Assembly (NCBI RefSeq): GCF_003813865.1
Contig: NZ_RMVG01000001.1
Location: 372,001 to 436,000, forward strand
DNA from: Candidatus Pantoea deserta
GTDB taxonomy: Bacteria; Pseudomonadota; Gammaproteobacteria; Enterobacterales; Enterobacteriaceae
Direction: 5' to 3'
Length of the DNA: 64,000 nucleotides
Shown piece by piece: positions 1 through 8,980 of the stretch. Every line of letters starts with the position of its first letter. Within the stretch, counting starts at the first letter, position 1. The translations under genes and the position numbers were made by a program. A model generated the notes under the pieces. The model ran no database searches, had not been told where the DNA came from, and saw nothing but the letters and a program-made list of their open reading frames with translations.

Positions 1-38
1 AGCACTGAAAAAATGGCAACAATACTTTTCTTTAACAT
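1..38 (-). CDS. ecnB: EcnB, entericidin B lipoprotein (5' end only)
   Basis: Only the first 12 codons lie in the window, reading M-L-K-K-S-I-V-A-I-F-S-V. This matches the start of the entericidin B signal peptide (E. coli begins MVKKTIAAIFSV). A good ribosome binding site (aaaagga) lies upstream of the ATG. The gene follows ecnA in the same direction, as in E. coli. Entericidin B is a small bacteriolytic lipoprotein and EcnA is its proposed antidote. The rest of the gene is beyond the left edge, so the lipobox cannot be checked. Confidence 0.75.
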   Translation of the reverse strand, partial: MLKKSIVAIFSV

Positions 39-140
39 GGTAATGTCCTTTTTGTGGTTGCAGTCAAGTACAGCGCTTTAAGCATAGACTGCTTATGGCT
101 GAACGTACTGATACGCACAGAAAAAGGTTGTCAAACGGGA

Positions 141-269
141 CTATTTTGCCGCACGCGAAATGGCGCTGCCGAGGTGGGAAACATCTTCGCCAAAACCGTG
201 AAAAGTATTACAGGCGCTGAGTGCGCAGCAGGCCAGCAGCACCAGAGTGAAAAACGTGGGATTTTTCAT
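141..269 (-). CDS. ecnA: EcnA, entericidin A antidote lipoprotein
   Basis: A 42-residue ORF. It has a short basic start (MKNP), a hydrophobic stretch and a lipobox ending L-S-A-C at Cys20, followed by NTFHGFGEDVSHLGSAISRA. This closely matches E. coli entericidin A (CNTARGFGEDIKHLGNSISRA). The mature peptide would be an outer-membrane-anchored amphipathic lipopeptide of about 23 residues that counteracts entericidin B. It lies downstream of efp on the same strand, after a terminator hairpin, so it probably has its own promoter. The family assignment is firm; the antidote role is from the family. Confidence 0.88.
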   Translation of the reverse strand: MKNPTFFTLVLLACCALSACNTFHGFGEDVSHLGSAISRAAK

Positions 270-283
270 TCTTCGTCACTCAC

Positions 284-314
284 AAAAGAAAAGGCGCATC
301 TCAGGATGCGCCTT
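284..314 (-). terminator. Rho-independent terminator after efp
   Basis: Perfect 10-bp inverted repeat (aaggcgcatc / gatgcgcctt) with a 4-nt loop. On the minus strand it is followed by a T-rich run (ttcttttg). It lies 6 nt past the efp stop codon and separates efp from ecnA. Confidence 0.85.
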
Positions 315-319
315 CGCAC

Positions 320-886
320 TTATTTAACGCGTGATACGTATTCGCCAGAGCGGGTGTCTACTTTAACCACCTCGCCAATCTGTACGAACAGCGGCACTTT
401 AACCACTGCGCCTGTCGCCAGGGTAGCCGGTTTGCCGCCGGTGCCTGCGGTGTCGCCTTTCAGACCCGGATCGGTTTCAATCACTTCGGATTCGATAAAG
501 TTAGGCGCCTGCACGGCGATCGCTTTGTTGTTCCACAGGGTGACGATACACTCTGCATTGTCCTGAAGCCACTTCTGCACGTCTTCCAGCACTTTCGACT
601 CAACCTGATACTGTTCGAAAGTTTCCGGGTGCATAAAGTAGTAGAAGTCGCCGTCGTTGTAAGAGTATTGCAGCGTCATATCGACAACATCCGCGCCTTC
701 CGCTGAGTCGGTAGACTTGAAGGTTTTCTCAACGCGAGTACCGGTCAGCAGACGACGCATTTTAACGCGGGCGAATGCCTGGCCTTTACCCGGCTTAACG
801 AACTCACTGGACTCGATGGCATACGGCTCGCCTTCGAACATGATTTTAAGACCGGAACGAAAATCGTTGCTAAGATAAGTCGCCAT
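320..886 (-). CDS. efp: Elongation factor P
   Basis: EF-P (188 aa, the standard length) binds between the ribosomal P and E sites and rescues stalling at polyproline stretches. Domain I carries the loop PGKGQ with Lys34, the residue that EpmA/EpmB beta-lysylate. The C-terminal EF-P signature ([18 protein letters not shown]) and the ending [12 protein letters not shown] are intact. An upstream in-frame ATG at 934 would add 16 residues not found in the family, so the start [10 protein letters not shown] is used. The gene is divergent from epmB, which encodes its modification enzyme, with about 41 bp between the starts. This arrangement is conserved in enterobacteria. Confidence 0.98.
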   Translation of the reverse strand: MATYLSNDFRSGLKIMFEGEPYAIESSEFVKPGKGQAFARVKMRRLLTGTRVEKTFKSTDSAEGADVVDMTLQYSYNDGDFYYFMHPETFEQYQVESKVLEDVQKWLQDNAECIVTLWNNKAIAVQAPNFIESEVIETDPGLKGDTAGTGGKPATLATGAVVKVPLFVQIGEVVKVDTRSGEYVSRVK

Positions 887-927
887 AAAGGCCCTCTGTA
901 AATATTGAACTGGTAATAGCCAAAAAA

Positions 928-1956
928 ATGGCACACATTGTAACCCTAAAAACCCCTTCCAGAGAAGATTGGTTGCAGCAACTTGCTGATGTTGTCACCG
1001 AACCCGATGAATTGCTGCAACTTTTAGGCCTTGATCAGCATACTGAACTGGCGTCTGGCAGCGATGCGCGGCGTCTGTTCGCGCTGCGCGTGCCGCGCGC
1101 CTTTATCGCCCGCATGAAGCCGGGCGATGCGCAGGACCCTTTACTGCTCCAGGTGCTTACCCAGCGCCAGGAGTTTATCCAGGCGCCAGGCTACAGCACC
1201 GATCCGCTCGACGAGCAGAGCAGCGTCGTGCCGGGCTTATTGCATAAATACAGAAACCGCGCGCTGCTGCTGGTCAAGGGCGGCTGCGCGGTCAACTGCC
1301 GCTACTGCTTCCGCCGCCATTTCCCCTATCAGGATAATCAGGGCAACAAGCGCAACTGGCAGACGGCAATTGACTATATTGCCGCCCATCCTGAGCTGGA
1401 TGAGATTATCTTTTCCGGCGGCGATCCGCTGATGGCGAAGGATCATGAACTGGCGTGGCTAATTGACGCGCTGGCGCAGATCCCGCACCTGAAGCGCCTG
1501 CGCATTCACAGCCGCCTGCCAGTGGTGATCCCGGCGCGCATTACCGACGAGCTGTGCCGGCTGCTGGCCGACACGCGTTTGCAGGTATTGATGGTGACGC
1601 ATATCAACCACGCGCAGGAAATCGACGCGGCGCTGGCGCAGGCGATGCAGCGCCTGCGGCGCGCTGACGTAACGCTGCTGAACCAGAGCGTGCTGCTGCG
1701 CGGCGTTAACGATGACGCCGGCACGCTGGCCGATCTCAGTAACGCGCTGTTCGACGCGGGGATTCTGCCCTACTACCTGCATGTGCTGGATAAGGTGCAG
1801 GGAGCCGCGCACTTCTTTGTCTCCGATGAAAAAGCGCGCGCGCTGGTACGTGAACTACTGAGTCGGGTTTCGGGCTATATGGTGCCGAAGCTGGCGCGCG
1901 AAATTGGCGGAGAGCCAAGTAAGACGCCGCTCGATCTACAGCTGCGCCAGGAATAG
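928..1956 (+). CDS. epmB: EpmB, EF-P lysine 2,3-aminomutase
   Basis: A 342-residue radical-SAM/PLP enzyme that isomerises alpha-lysine to beta-lysine for attachment to EF-P Lys34. The radical-SAM cluster motif CxxxCxxC is at Cys120, Cys124 and Cys127 ([11 protein letters not shown]). The PLP-binding lysine is expected at Lys332 in [12 protein letters not shown]. Length and sequence follow E. coli EpmB end to end. It is divergent from efp. Its downstream neighbour differs from E. coli: a two-component system and an usher lie between it and yjeI. Confidence 0.97.
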   Translation: MAHIVTLKTPSREDWLQQLADVVTEPDELLQLLGLDQHTELASGSDARRLFALRVPRAFIARMKPGDAQDPLLLQVLTQRQEFIQAPGYSTDPLDEQSSVVPGLLHKYRNRALLLVKGGCAVNCRYCFRRHFPYQDNQGNKRNWQTAIDYIAAHPELDEIIFSGGDPLMAKDHELAWLIDALAQIPHLKRLRIHSRLPVVIPARITDELCRLLADTRLQVLMVTHINHAQEIDAALAQAMQRLRRADVTLLNQSVLLRGVNDDAGTLADLSNALFDAGILPYYLHVLDKVQGAAHFFVSDEKARALVRELLSRVSGYMVPKLAREIGGEPSKTPLDLQLRQE

Positions 1957-2016
1957 TATTTCAGACAGCGGACGGGAGTCCGCTGTTTACAGGCGCTCAA
2001 TGACAAGGATGTATGT

Positions 2017-2640
2017 ATGCCTAAGATACTGGTGGTTGATGACCATCCAGCCATCTGCTTCGCTGCAAAAGCAGTGCTGGAAAAAGAAGACGATTTTGAG
2101 GTAATGACCTCCCACGGCGGCCAGCTACTACAACAAATACGCCAGCATGCGCCGCAGCTGCTTATCCTCGATATTGCCCTCAATAATGAAGATGGCCTGC
2201 TGCTGCTCCCGCGTATCCGCCAGCACCACCCTGAATGTAAAATCCTGATCCACAGCGGCTTAGCGATTCACCTCTATGCCGAACGGGCATTACGCGCAGG
2301 CGCCGATGGTTTTGTGAGCAAACAAACCTCGTTAAGCGAGCTGCTTCCCGCCTGCTATTTAATTCTTAACGGCTACGTGGTTTTTCCCGCTCAGGGGTTC
2401 ACGCTGCCGCCCGCCGACAAGCCCTGCGACCGACAGACGCTTCTCGCCAGGCTGTCTGACCGCGAGCTGGTGGTTTTACGCCTGTTACAGGAGGGAAAAA
2501 CCAATAAAGCCATCGCGGAACAGCTGGCGCTGAGCCATAAAACGGTCAGTACCTACAAGACGCGCATCCTGGAAAAAAGCGCCGCGCCCTCGCTGGAGCA
2601 GCTGCTGCTGTGGCTGCAAGAGAGCGCGCAGGCGGAATGA
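2017..2640 (+). CDS. BvgA/EvgA-type LuxR-family response regulator
   Basis: A 207-residue NarL/FixJ-class regulator. The receiver domain (about 1-115) has the acidic pair Asp8/Asp9, the phospho-acceptor Asp52 (LLILDIAL), Ser80 as the switch hydroxyl residue and Lys102. A LuxR-type helix-turn-helix spans about 143-200 (LSDRELVVLRLLQEGKTNKA ... KTVSTYKTRILEK). Its stop codon overlaps the start of the sensor kinase (ATGA), so the two are translationally coupled and are very likely partners. Targets are unknown; the closest candidates are the DUF1090 gene and the usher just downstream. The pair is of the BvgAS/EvgAS type, but I do not claim orthology to either. Confidence 0.9.
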   Translation: MPKILVVDDHPAICFAAKAVLEKEDDFEVMTSHGGQLLQQIRQHAPQLLILDIALNNEDGLLLLPRIRQHHPECKILIHSGLAIHLYAERALRAGADGFVSKQTSLSELLPACYLILNGYVVFPAQGFTLPPADKPCDRQTLLARLSDRELVVLRLLQEGKTNKAIAEQLALSHKTVSTYKTRILEKSAAPSLEQLLLWLQESAQAE

Positions 2641-5600
2641 GACTCCTGGTATGGCTTATGCTGCTGTGGTGCGCCGCATCGCAGGCAGCGGAGAAGCGCG
2701 AGCTGCTGGCTCACACGCAGCTGTCGCTCAACAATCTCGGTCTGAGTCAGCAGGAATGGCACTGGCTCAATAGTAAAAAAACGTTGCGGTATGCGGCGTG
2801 GCAGCCGATTAAGCCGCCTTTTGAACTGATGCCTGGCCGCCAGGACTATAGCGGCATCGTTGCCGATTACCTGGGCATTATCGCCGCCAGCCTGCATATT
2901 CCCGTAACGATAACGCTTTACGCCAGTCGGGAAGAGGCGTTACAGGCGCTGAAACTGGGTACGGCGGATGTTATCGCCTTTGCCCAACCCGCCCGGCCCT
3001 TTTCCGGTCTGGCGCTCAGCCGTCCCTGGACATCATCCCAGTCGGTGGTGGTAAGCAGACACGAGCAGCGCCAGCAGGCCAACAGCCCGCTACAGGTCGG
3101 GGTCGATGAGGATGATGTTTGCCTTGAGGAGGAAAGAAAACAGTTTCCCGCCGCCCGGTTTATTTCCTTTAAATATGTGCGCCAGGCGCTGGAAGCGCTG
3201 ACGTTTGGCGACATCGACTTCTATCTCGGCAGCCTCATCCCGACGCAATATGTGATTAACCTGGAAAACCTCCAGGAACTGGACGTGCAGGTTCGCGACG
3301 ACAATCCGCCTGCCCGCGCATTCTCTTTCGCCGCCGCGCAGGAACAGCGCAACTGGGTGGTGATTATCGATAAGCTGATGGCGCGTATCCCGCAAGCCGC
3401 GCACGCAGATATCCAGCGACGCTGGAGCAACAGCGTCACTCGTCGCAACGAGGCGCCTGCGCCGCTGAGTTCGCTGGAGAGCAAATGGCTTAGTCAGCAT
3501 CCGCAGGTGAGCGTTGTCGTTCCTGAGAATAATTTTCCGCTGAGCTACGTTGATGCGCGCGGCCAGCTCCAGGGGATTGTCGCCGATTTACTGACTCTGA
3601 TGCAGCAGCGTATCGGCATTGAATTTATTATTCACCGCACGCCCTATCAGGCTGACGCGCTGGATCGGGTTATGCGCGGCGACAGCCAGCTAATGGCCTC
3701 AACGTCGTTTTACAGCGCGCAGCAGCATGACCTTCTTACCTCTCGCATCCTTTTATATTCTTCGCGCGTCCAGGTGGTGCGCCTTGATGCGCAACCTCAT
3801 GAGACGCCCCGGCGTCTGGCTTTTCTGTATGGCGAGCAGTCTGAAGAGACGCTGCGTCAGTACTATCCCACCAGCCAACTGACCGGGGTGCGCAGCTGGC
3901 GACAGGGGCTGGATAAAATCGTAAAGGGTGAAGCGGATGCCATGGTCATGCCGCTGATTATCGCCGGGCCGCTGATCGCTGCCCATTACCCTCAGCAGCT
4001 CAGGCTGGCGAAAGGCCAGTGGCCGGGTCCGCTGCGCATTGTGCTGGCGACCTCCAGGAACGACTACACGCTGGCCAGCATCCTGGACAAAACGCTGATG
4101 AGCCTGCCGCCTGAAGAGGTCAATGCCATTATCAGCAAACGCCGGGAGCCGCCGGTCGCGGTACCCCCCGCGCTGCTTCCTCCTACTGTTCCGGTCTGGC
4201 TGCCGCTGCTCACGATGCTGCCCTGTCTTGTCGTTATTGGCTGGCTGCTCTGGCTCGGACGGCGGCGGCAAAAAGCAGTGCGGCTGGCGGAGCGCCGCAT
4301 ACAGCAGCAAAGTACCTTTTTAACCGTCCTGAGTCATGAGATGCGTAATTCCGTCAGCGCCGTTAACGGCATGCTGGAGCTGCTGCGCCAGCAGCCGCCG
4401 GGTGAAGCTGTCGATCAGGCGACGCTGCACGTGGCGCACGACGCGGCGGGGTCCTTACTTAGTCTGACCAGCGAAATGCTCGACTTTGCCCGTCTGGAGG
4501 CAAACCGGCTGATTTTGCGCCCTGAGGCCGTATCGCTGCGCGCGCTGCTGGAGTCGGTCGCCGCGGTTTATGAGGGGGTTGCACGGCAAAAACACCTGCG
4601 CCTGCTGCTGGCGATCGATACCACGCTGAACCGCAAGATCCTGGTCGATCCGCTGCGCCTGCGTCAGATCCTGGAAAATTTGCTGAGTAACGCCGTGAAG
4701 TTTACCTCCAGCGGCGACATCAGGATGGAGGCGCTGTGCGACATCCTGCCGGACAACCATCTTCAGCTGACGGTTCGCATCGAAGACAGCGGTGCCGGCA
4801 TTGACAGCGTCACCTGCCAGCGTCTGTTTCATCCCTTTACCCAGGGGGAGAATGGCGAAGAGAGGCAGGGAAGCGGAATGGGACTCTATATTTCTCGCTC
4901 GCTGGCGCGCATGATGGGCGGGGACATCCTGTTACAAAGCCAGCCCGGAAAGGGTTCTGTGTTCAGCCTGACCCTGCAACTGGCTGTTTTAGAAGAGCCT
5001 GACTACGTCGCGCCCGCCCCGGCAGCGCCCGATCGGCCGGAAAAGAATTCGCCAGACGGCCTGCGCATTCTGGTCATTGATGACCATCCGGCGAACCGTT
5101 TTTTACTGCTGCGGCAACTGGCGTGCCTGGGCCATCAGGCAATAGAGTGTGAAAATGCGGCTCTGGCCGGCGAACGGGTTAAACAGTATCGTCCCCAGCT
5201 GGTGATAACCGATCGCTGTATGCCGCAGCAAAACGGGTTTGATCTGACACGTAGTCTGAAAAAGCGCTGGCCAGATCTGATCGTCTGGGGGCTCTCTGCG
5301 GACTGGGACGACACGACGCTTGACGCGGCGGCCCAGGCTGGCATGACGGCCTGTTTATCCAGACCCTTAACGCTGCCTGTGCTGCAACAGCATCTGTCCC
5401 GACTGGACCAGCCCGTCCCCACGCTCTGGTCCCCTTCCGCCCTGCCCCCGGCGCTGCTTACGGGCGATAAACTCAGCCAGTTTCTTCTGATGCAGATTGA
5501 GGCGCTGGATGAGGCGCTAAGTCATATCGCCAGCTGGCGGCAGAGCGGTCAGCCTGCCCTGTCAGCCACGCTGCATCGCCTGTATGGCGGCATGGTGATA

Positions 5601-5744
5601 CTGGGCGCCACGCGCTTAGCCGCGCTCTGCCAGCGTCGCTATCAGCAGCCTGACGAGCTTGACGAGCTGATCGAGGTCGCGAAAGCGTTACGCCAGGAGT
5701 TAATCGGGACTACAAAAAATGGCGACGGTCTGACAGCAAAATGA
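2637..5744 (+). CDS. BvgS/EvgS-type unorthodox hybrid sensor kinase
   Basis: 1035 residues from the ATG that overlaps the regulator stop; an earlier start would lose the clean signal peptide (MRLLVWLMLLWCAASQAA). Two periplasmic solute-binding-protein-like (SBP_bac_3) domains lie at about 35-255 and 275-505, then one membrane helix at about 520-540. HisKA follows with His567 (FLTVLSHEMRNS). Next come the HATPase with N, G1 and G2 boxes (NLLSNAVKFT, DSGAGID, GSGMGLYIS), a receiver with Asp859 (LVITDRCMP), and an Hpt-like end with His980 (LHRLYGGMVILG). This predicts a His-Asp-His-Asp phosphorelay to the regulator. BvgS and EvgS have a PAS domain between membrane and kinase; here only about 28 residues separate them, so PAS is absent. 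The ligand is unknown. Confidence 0.93.
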   Translation: MRLLVWLMLLWCAASQAAEKRELLAHTQLSLNNLGLSQQEWHWLNSKKTLRYAAWQPIKPPFELMPGRQDYSGIVADYLGIIAASLHIPVTITLYASREEALQALKLGTADVIAFAQPARPFSGLALSRPWTSSQSVVVSRHEQRQQANSPLQVGVDEDDVCLEEERKQFPAARFISFKYVRQALEALTFGDIDFYLGSLIPTQYVINLENLQELDVQVRDDNPPARAFSFAAAQEQRNWVVIIDKLMARIPQAAHADIQRRWSNSVTRRNEAPAPLSSLESKWLSQHPQVSVVVPENNFPLSYVDARGQLQGIVADLLTLMQQRIGIEFIIHRTPYQADALDRVMRGDSQLMASTSFYSAQQHDLLTSRILLYSSRVQVVRLDAQPHETPRRLAFLYGEQSEETLRQYYPTSQLTGVRSWRQGLDKIVKGEADAMVMPLIIAGPLIAAHYPQQLRLAKGQWPGPLRIVLATSRNDYTLASILDKTLMSLPPEEVNAIISKRREPPVAVPPALLPPTVPVWLPLLTMLPCLVVIGWLLWLGRRRQKAVRLAERRIQQQSTFLTVLSHEMRNSVSAVNGMLELLRQQPPGEAVDQATLHVAHDAAGSLLSLTSEMLDFARLEANRLILRPEAVSLRALLESVAAVYEGVARQKHLRLLLAIDTTLNRKILVDPLRLRQILENLLSNAVKFTSSGDIRMEALCDILPDNHLQLTVRIEDSGAGIDSVTCQRLFHPFTQGENGEERQGSGMGLYISRSLARMMGGDILLQSQPGKGSVFSLTLQLAVLEEPDYVAPAPAAPDRPEKNSPDGLRILVIDDHPANRFLLLRQLACLGHQAIECENAALAGERVKQYRPQLVITDRCMPQQNGFDLTRSLKKRWPDLIVWGLSADWDDTTLDAAAQAGMTACLSRPLTLPVLQQHLSRLDQPVPTLWSPSALPPALLTGDKLSQFLLMQIEALDEALSHIASWRQSGQPALSATLHRLYGGMVILGATRLAALCQRRYQQPDELDELIEVAKALRQELIGTTKNGDGLTAK

Positions 5745-5846
5745 GGCAGCTCGTACATTGAGCCGCCTCGCCCTGCCTCCTATTATCTCGCTCACCAGAG
5801 GACGCCAGGGTGGCCCTCGGAGAGATCACTAATCAGGAGCATGACC

Positions 5847-6281
5847 ATGAAAAAATCAACCGCGATAGCGCTCACTCTTATGACGGCGCTGGGCGCCGCG
5901 AGCGCAGCACAGGCATCCGTTTCATATTGTACGACCGTTGGCACCGCCAAACTGAACAAAGAGATCAGTCTGGCGACCAAATATGGCAACACCGCCAAAG
6001 CCGCTGCGCTGGAAGAAGCGCTGGCAAACATTGAAACCTCTTGCGCCGCGAAAGAAATGCAGGAAGCGCAGAAAAAAGTGATCAAACTGGAGAAAAAACT
6101 GACCCAGGCCCAAAACGAGTTAACTTCCGCTCAGGCGGAGTTGCAGAAGGCGCAGGTTGTAGGCAAAAACTCTAAGATCTTAAAATATCAAAACAAGATT
6201 GCTGAAAAACAGGCAAAAGTCGAGATCGTTACGGCTGAACTTGAGCAGGCTCGCGCAACGCTTGCCGCGCTGACCAGCTAA
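5847..6281 (+). CDS. DUF1090 family periplasmic protein (YqjC-like)
   Basis: 144 residues from the second of two close ATGs; AGGAG at about 5835 is spaced correctly for 5847 but not for 5841. A signal peptide (about 1-24, ending AAQA) precedes a short segment with two cysteines (SYCTTVG and IETSCAAKE). A long charged helix rich in Lys, Glu and Gln follows (about 70-140), predicted as coiled coil. This is the layout of DUF1090 proteins such as E. coli YqjC, whose function is unknown. It follows the sensor kinase on the same strand after about 100 bp and ends in its own terminator, so it may be a target of the two-component system. That link is inferred from position only. Confidence 0.8.
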   Translation: MKKSTAIALTLMTALGAASAAQASVSYCTTVGTAKLNKEISLATKYGNTAKAAALEEALANIETSCAAKEMQEAQKKVIKLEKKLTQAQNELTSAQAELQKAQVVGKNSKILKYQNKIAEKQAKVEIVTAELEQARATLAALTS

Positions 6282-6300
6282 TTCCCGCACTCGTTCTGAC

Positions 6301-6329
6301 AAAACGGAAGCGCCAGCTTCCGTTTTTTT
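6301..6329 (+). terminator. Terminator after the DUF1090 gene
   Basis: Strong hairpin (aaaacggaagc / gcttccgtttt, 4-nt loop) running into a seven-T tract, 19 nt past the stop. It separates the DUF1090 gene from the usher gene that starts at 6343. Confidence 0.92.
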
Positions 6330-6342
6330 ATCAGTCATAAGC

Positions 6343-8448
6343 ATGGCGCACCTCTTCTTGCTGCTGTTTCTGCTTTCGTGCAGCTCGCTTGCCTGCGCTG
6401 AAGAGAAAACAGCGCTCTACGTTAACCAGACATACAAAGGTCAGGTCGCGCTTAAACAGGTGCAGCAGCGCCCCTGTCTGACCTATGAACTCCTTGAAGA
6501 GTGGGGGGTAATGTCGGCGGTAGCCGCTCAGCCCGTCTGGACAGCGCAGGGCTGCCTTGATCCCCATGCCTCGCCGCTGGCCGGGCAAGTCTTCCGCTAT
6601 CGGCCTGAACTTCATATGCTGATCCTGACGCTGCCAAAAGCCTGGTTTACGCCGCAGTCCGGCGGCGTCATGACCAGCCGCTGGGATGACGGCATTAATG
6701 CCCTCTTTACCAGCTATAGCCTGAACGTCGAGCGTCAGCGTGCGCTGAGCGAGTGGGATGAAGGCGAAAGAAGCTTGATGCTGGACTTCAGCAGCGGCCT
6801 TAATGTCGGTCCCTGGCGGCTGCGCTACCAAAACAACGTCTGGCGCGAACCGGACGATCACGGCTCATATACGCGCTCGATCGCGCTGTGGCGCAGCATC
6901 ACCCCGCTGCGCGCCCGCTTTACCGTCGGCGACACCACCTCCTCTGATGCGCTATTCGCCTCGCTCCCTTTACGCGGCGTATCGCTGGTCAGCGACGAAA
7001 ATATGTATCCCAACAGCTGGCGACGTCAGGCGCCCTGGATAACCGGCTATGCGCGTTCGGCCGCCACCGTGACCCTCTATCAGGGCGGTATGCAAATCTA
7101 TCGCACGCAGGTTGCGCCCGGTCCCTTTACGATTTACGACTATCTCCCTACTACCAGCAGCACCAGTTCAACCATCACCATGCAGATTGAGGAGAGCGAC
7201 GGCACTGAACACACGCGCTTGCTTCCCTGGGTTTCCCTGCCAAACCTTGTCCATAAGGGCATAGTGAAATACGAGGCGCTGGCGGGACACTATCGCCCTC
7301 TTTACCGCAGCACGCTGCCGCAACCCGCCTTCTGGCAAGGCACGCTTTCCGCGGGCCTGACCCAGGATATTACGCTGTCAGGCGGCGCTCAGTCCTCTGC
7401 TGGCTATTACAGCGTAGTGGCTGGCGCAGGCGTGAATGTGCGGGCGGACACCACGCTATCGCTCGACGTGACGCGCGCCGTTGATAGCGGAAAAAACACC
7501 GCGGGCAGCGGCTCAATCTGGCGCCTGCGCTATGCGAAGGCGTTTTTTGCTGACAGCGTCAGCCTGAATGGTCTGGCCGCTTATTATCCAGCCGGTGGGC
7601 ATTACCATACGCTGGGTGAAAAAATCAGCCAGACCAGCTATGCCAGCGCCAGCCTGGATAACCGGCGCTGGCGCGCCGGGCTGAATCTCAGCCGCAACTT
7701 CTCAGAAGATGCCTCACTGACGCTCGGCTGGACGCAGCAGTCAGGACGCGCGCCGGGCAGTCATACCCGCAGCGCCACGCTGGATTTCAACACCCTCTGG
7801 CAGGACGTAGATATTAGCTTCAGTTTCAGCCATAACCGCTACGGCCACGCGTTAGCCGAAAACTACCTGGAGCTGAGCTTAAGCCTGCCCCTCACGTTCG
7901 GCGCAAATTACCTGACGGCCAGCCATGTGACGCAACTGGAGCGGGCAGGCGCCGTCACCCAGGGCGTGGAGCTGGACGGGACGGCCTTTAAAGACTTTAG
8001 CCTGCGATACGGTATGGGCGTCTATGCGACGCGGAAAGGCAATGAACGTCTGACCGGTAATGTAGGGTACAGATACAACGCCGGAGAGGCGAGTTTCAGC
8101 GTTGAAAATGGCAGCAGACAACGCGCGCTTCACGGCGCGTTAAGCGGTAGTCTGGTATGGCATGACAAGGGCATTACGGCCGGGCAGACGCTGGGCGAAA
8201 CAATGGCGTTAGTCAGCATGCCGCCGGGGGCGCACGCGGGCGTCTATAACCAGTTCGGCAGCACCAGCGATGAGCAGGGCTACCTGCTGGTCAGTTACCT
8301 GACGCCGTGGCGTCTCAATACGCTTTCTCTGGATAAATCAAATATGGACGAGGAGATGGCGTTTGAAGTCAGCAGGCTGGAGGTGGTGCCGACGCTGGGC
8401 GCGATCGTTCGCGCTGACTTTATGCCATCAGCGCCCAGCGTGAAGTAG
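6343..8448 (+). CDS. Solitary fimbrial usher-like outer membrane protein, short at both ends
   Basis: A 701-residue FimD/PapC-family protein with a signal peptide (about 1-19). The mature start (ALYVNQTYKGQVAL) aligns with the middle of a usual usher N-terminal domain (DIYLNNGYM in FimD-type ushers), so the flexible tail that recruits chaperone-subunit complexes is missing. The family motif WDDGINALFTSY, a plug domain (about 235-310, with VAPGPFTIYDYLP) and a full barrel region follow. The protein ends right after the barrel (VVPTLGAIVRADF), so the C-terminal domains are absent; complete ushers usually have 800-870 residues. No chaperone or pilin gene is nearby. The ribosome binding site is weak. 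It may be a reduced usher with another transport role or a remnant; the intact frame argues against recent decay. Confidence 0.85.
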   Translation: MAHLFLLLFLLSCSSLACAEEKTALYVNQTYKGQVALKQVQQRPCLTYELLEEWGVMSAVAAQPVWTAQGCLDPHASPLAGQVFRYRPELHMLILTLPKAWFTPQSGGVMTSRWDDGINALFTSYSLNVERQRALSEWDEGERSLMLDFSSGLNVGPWRLRYQNNVWREPDDHGSYTRSIALWRSITPLRARFTVGDTTSSDALFASLPLRGVSLVSDENMYPNSWRRQAPWITGYARSAATVTLYQGGMQIYRTQVAPGPFTIYDYLPTTSSTSSTITMQIEESDGTEHTRLLPWVSLPNLVHKGIVKYEALAGHYRPLYRSTLPQPAFWQGTLSAGLTQDITLSGGAQSSAGYYSVVAGAGVNVRADTTLSLDVTRAVDSGKNTAGSGSIWRLRYAKAFFADSVSLNGLAAYYPAGGHYHTLGEKISQTSYASASLDNRRWRAGLNLSRNFSEDASLTLGWTQQSGRAPGSHTRSATLDFNTLWQDVDISFSFSHNRYGHALAENYLELSLSLPLTFGANYLTASHVTQLERAGAVTQGVELDGTAFKDFSLRYGMGVYATRKGNERLTGNVGYRYNAGEASFSVENGSRQRALHGALSGSLVWHDKGITAGQTLGETMALVSMPPGAHAGVYNQFGSTSDEQGYLLVSYLTPWRLNTLSLDKSNMDEEMAFEVSRLEVVPTLGAIVRADFMPSAPSVK

Positions 8449-8452
8449 AGAT

Positions 8453-8481
8453 AAAAGGTGGCACCGGCGAAACGGGTGCCA
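8453..8481 (-). terminator. Probable terminator after yjeI
   Basis: 7-bp stem (tggcacc / ggtgcca) followed on the minus strand by cctttta. It lies between the converging usher and yjeI genes and fits yjeI better, because the T tract is on that side. Confidence 0.6.
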
Positions 8482-8489
8482 TCGCAACG

Positions 8490-8843
8490 CTACTTAGCAG
8501 GACACTTATAGACCTGACCGGTCATTTTGCTGTCCAGCGGCGCAAATGCGGACCACAGATTTTGCGTTGGACTGGTCGCGCCGTAAATCACGTTTCCGCC
8601 CATTTCCGCCGCGCGGTTGCGCAGATCGTTGGCCGCGCCGCGCAGTGAACTGCCTTCGCCGCCGGAGCCGCTGAGCCAGTTGCTCTGAGAGCCGGTGACG
8701 TTACCCAGAAGCTGACAGTCGCTGCCCGGCTGCTGATCGGTAAAAGTAACTCGTTCGCCGCCAGCGCTCAGCTGGTGAGAGCTGCTGCACCCTGCCAGCA
8801 GTAAGGTACCGACCGCCAGTCCAAGCAAGAGGTTAATCCGCAT
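8490..8843 (-). CDS. yjeI: YjeI, DUF4156 family lipoprotein
   Basis: 117 residues, the same length as E. coli YjeI. A signal peptide ends in a lipobox L-A-G-C, then SSS. Conserved downstream motifs include DCQLLG, GAANDLRN, MGGNVIYG and a C-terminal GQVYKC. The second ATG (8843) is chosen because a GGGG ribosome binding site precedes it at good spacing and the result matches the family length. Function is unknown; it is predicted to be a membrane-anchored periplasmic lipoprotein. It sits next to groL as in E. coli. The neighbouring E. coli gene yjeJ is absent, replaced by the two-component/usher module. Confidence 0.9.
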   Translation of the reverse strand: MRINLLLGLAVGTLLLAGCSSSHQLSAGGERVTFTDQQPGSDCQLLGNVTGSQSNWLSGSGGEGSSLRGAANDLRNRAAEMGGNVIYGATSPTQNLWSAFAPLDSKMTGQVYKCPAK

Positions 8844-8980
8844 TGTAATCCCCATTTATTATCATCAGTATTGGGCGGCAGCGTAGCAGAAAAAAGCGGT
8901 TTTTTTCTGAACATTCATTGCCCTGAGCCCACAAAGCCGAAGGTTTGCGCCCTTACTTATACCCTTTTCATCCGTAAAAG

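Noticed and set aside
2017-5744. Orthologs of E. coli evgAS
   Set aside because: Same architecture class, but the PAS domain is missing and the gene context differs, so no gene symbols are given.
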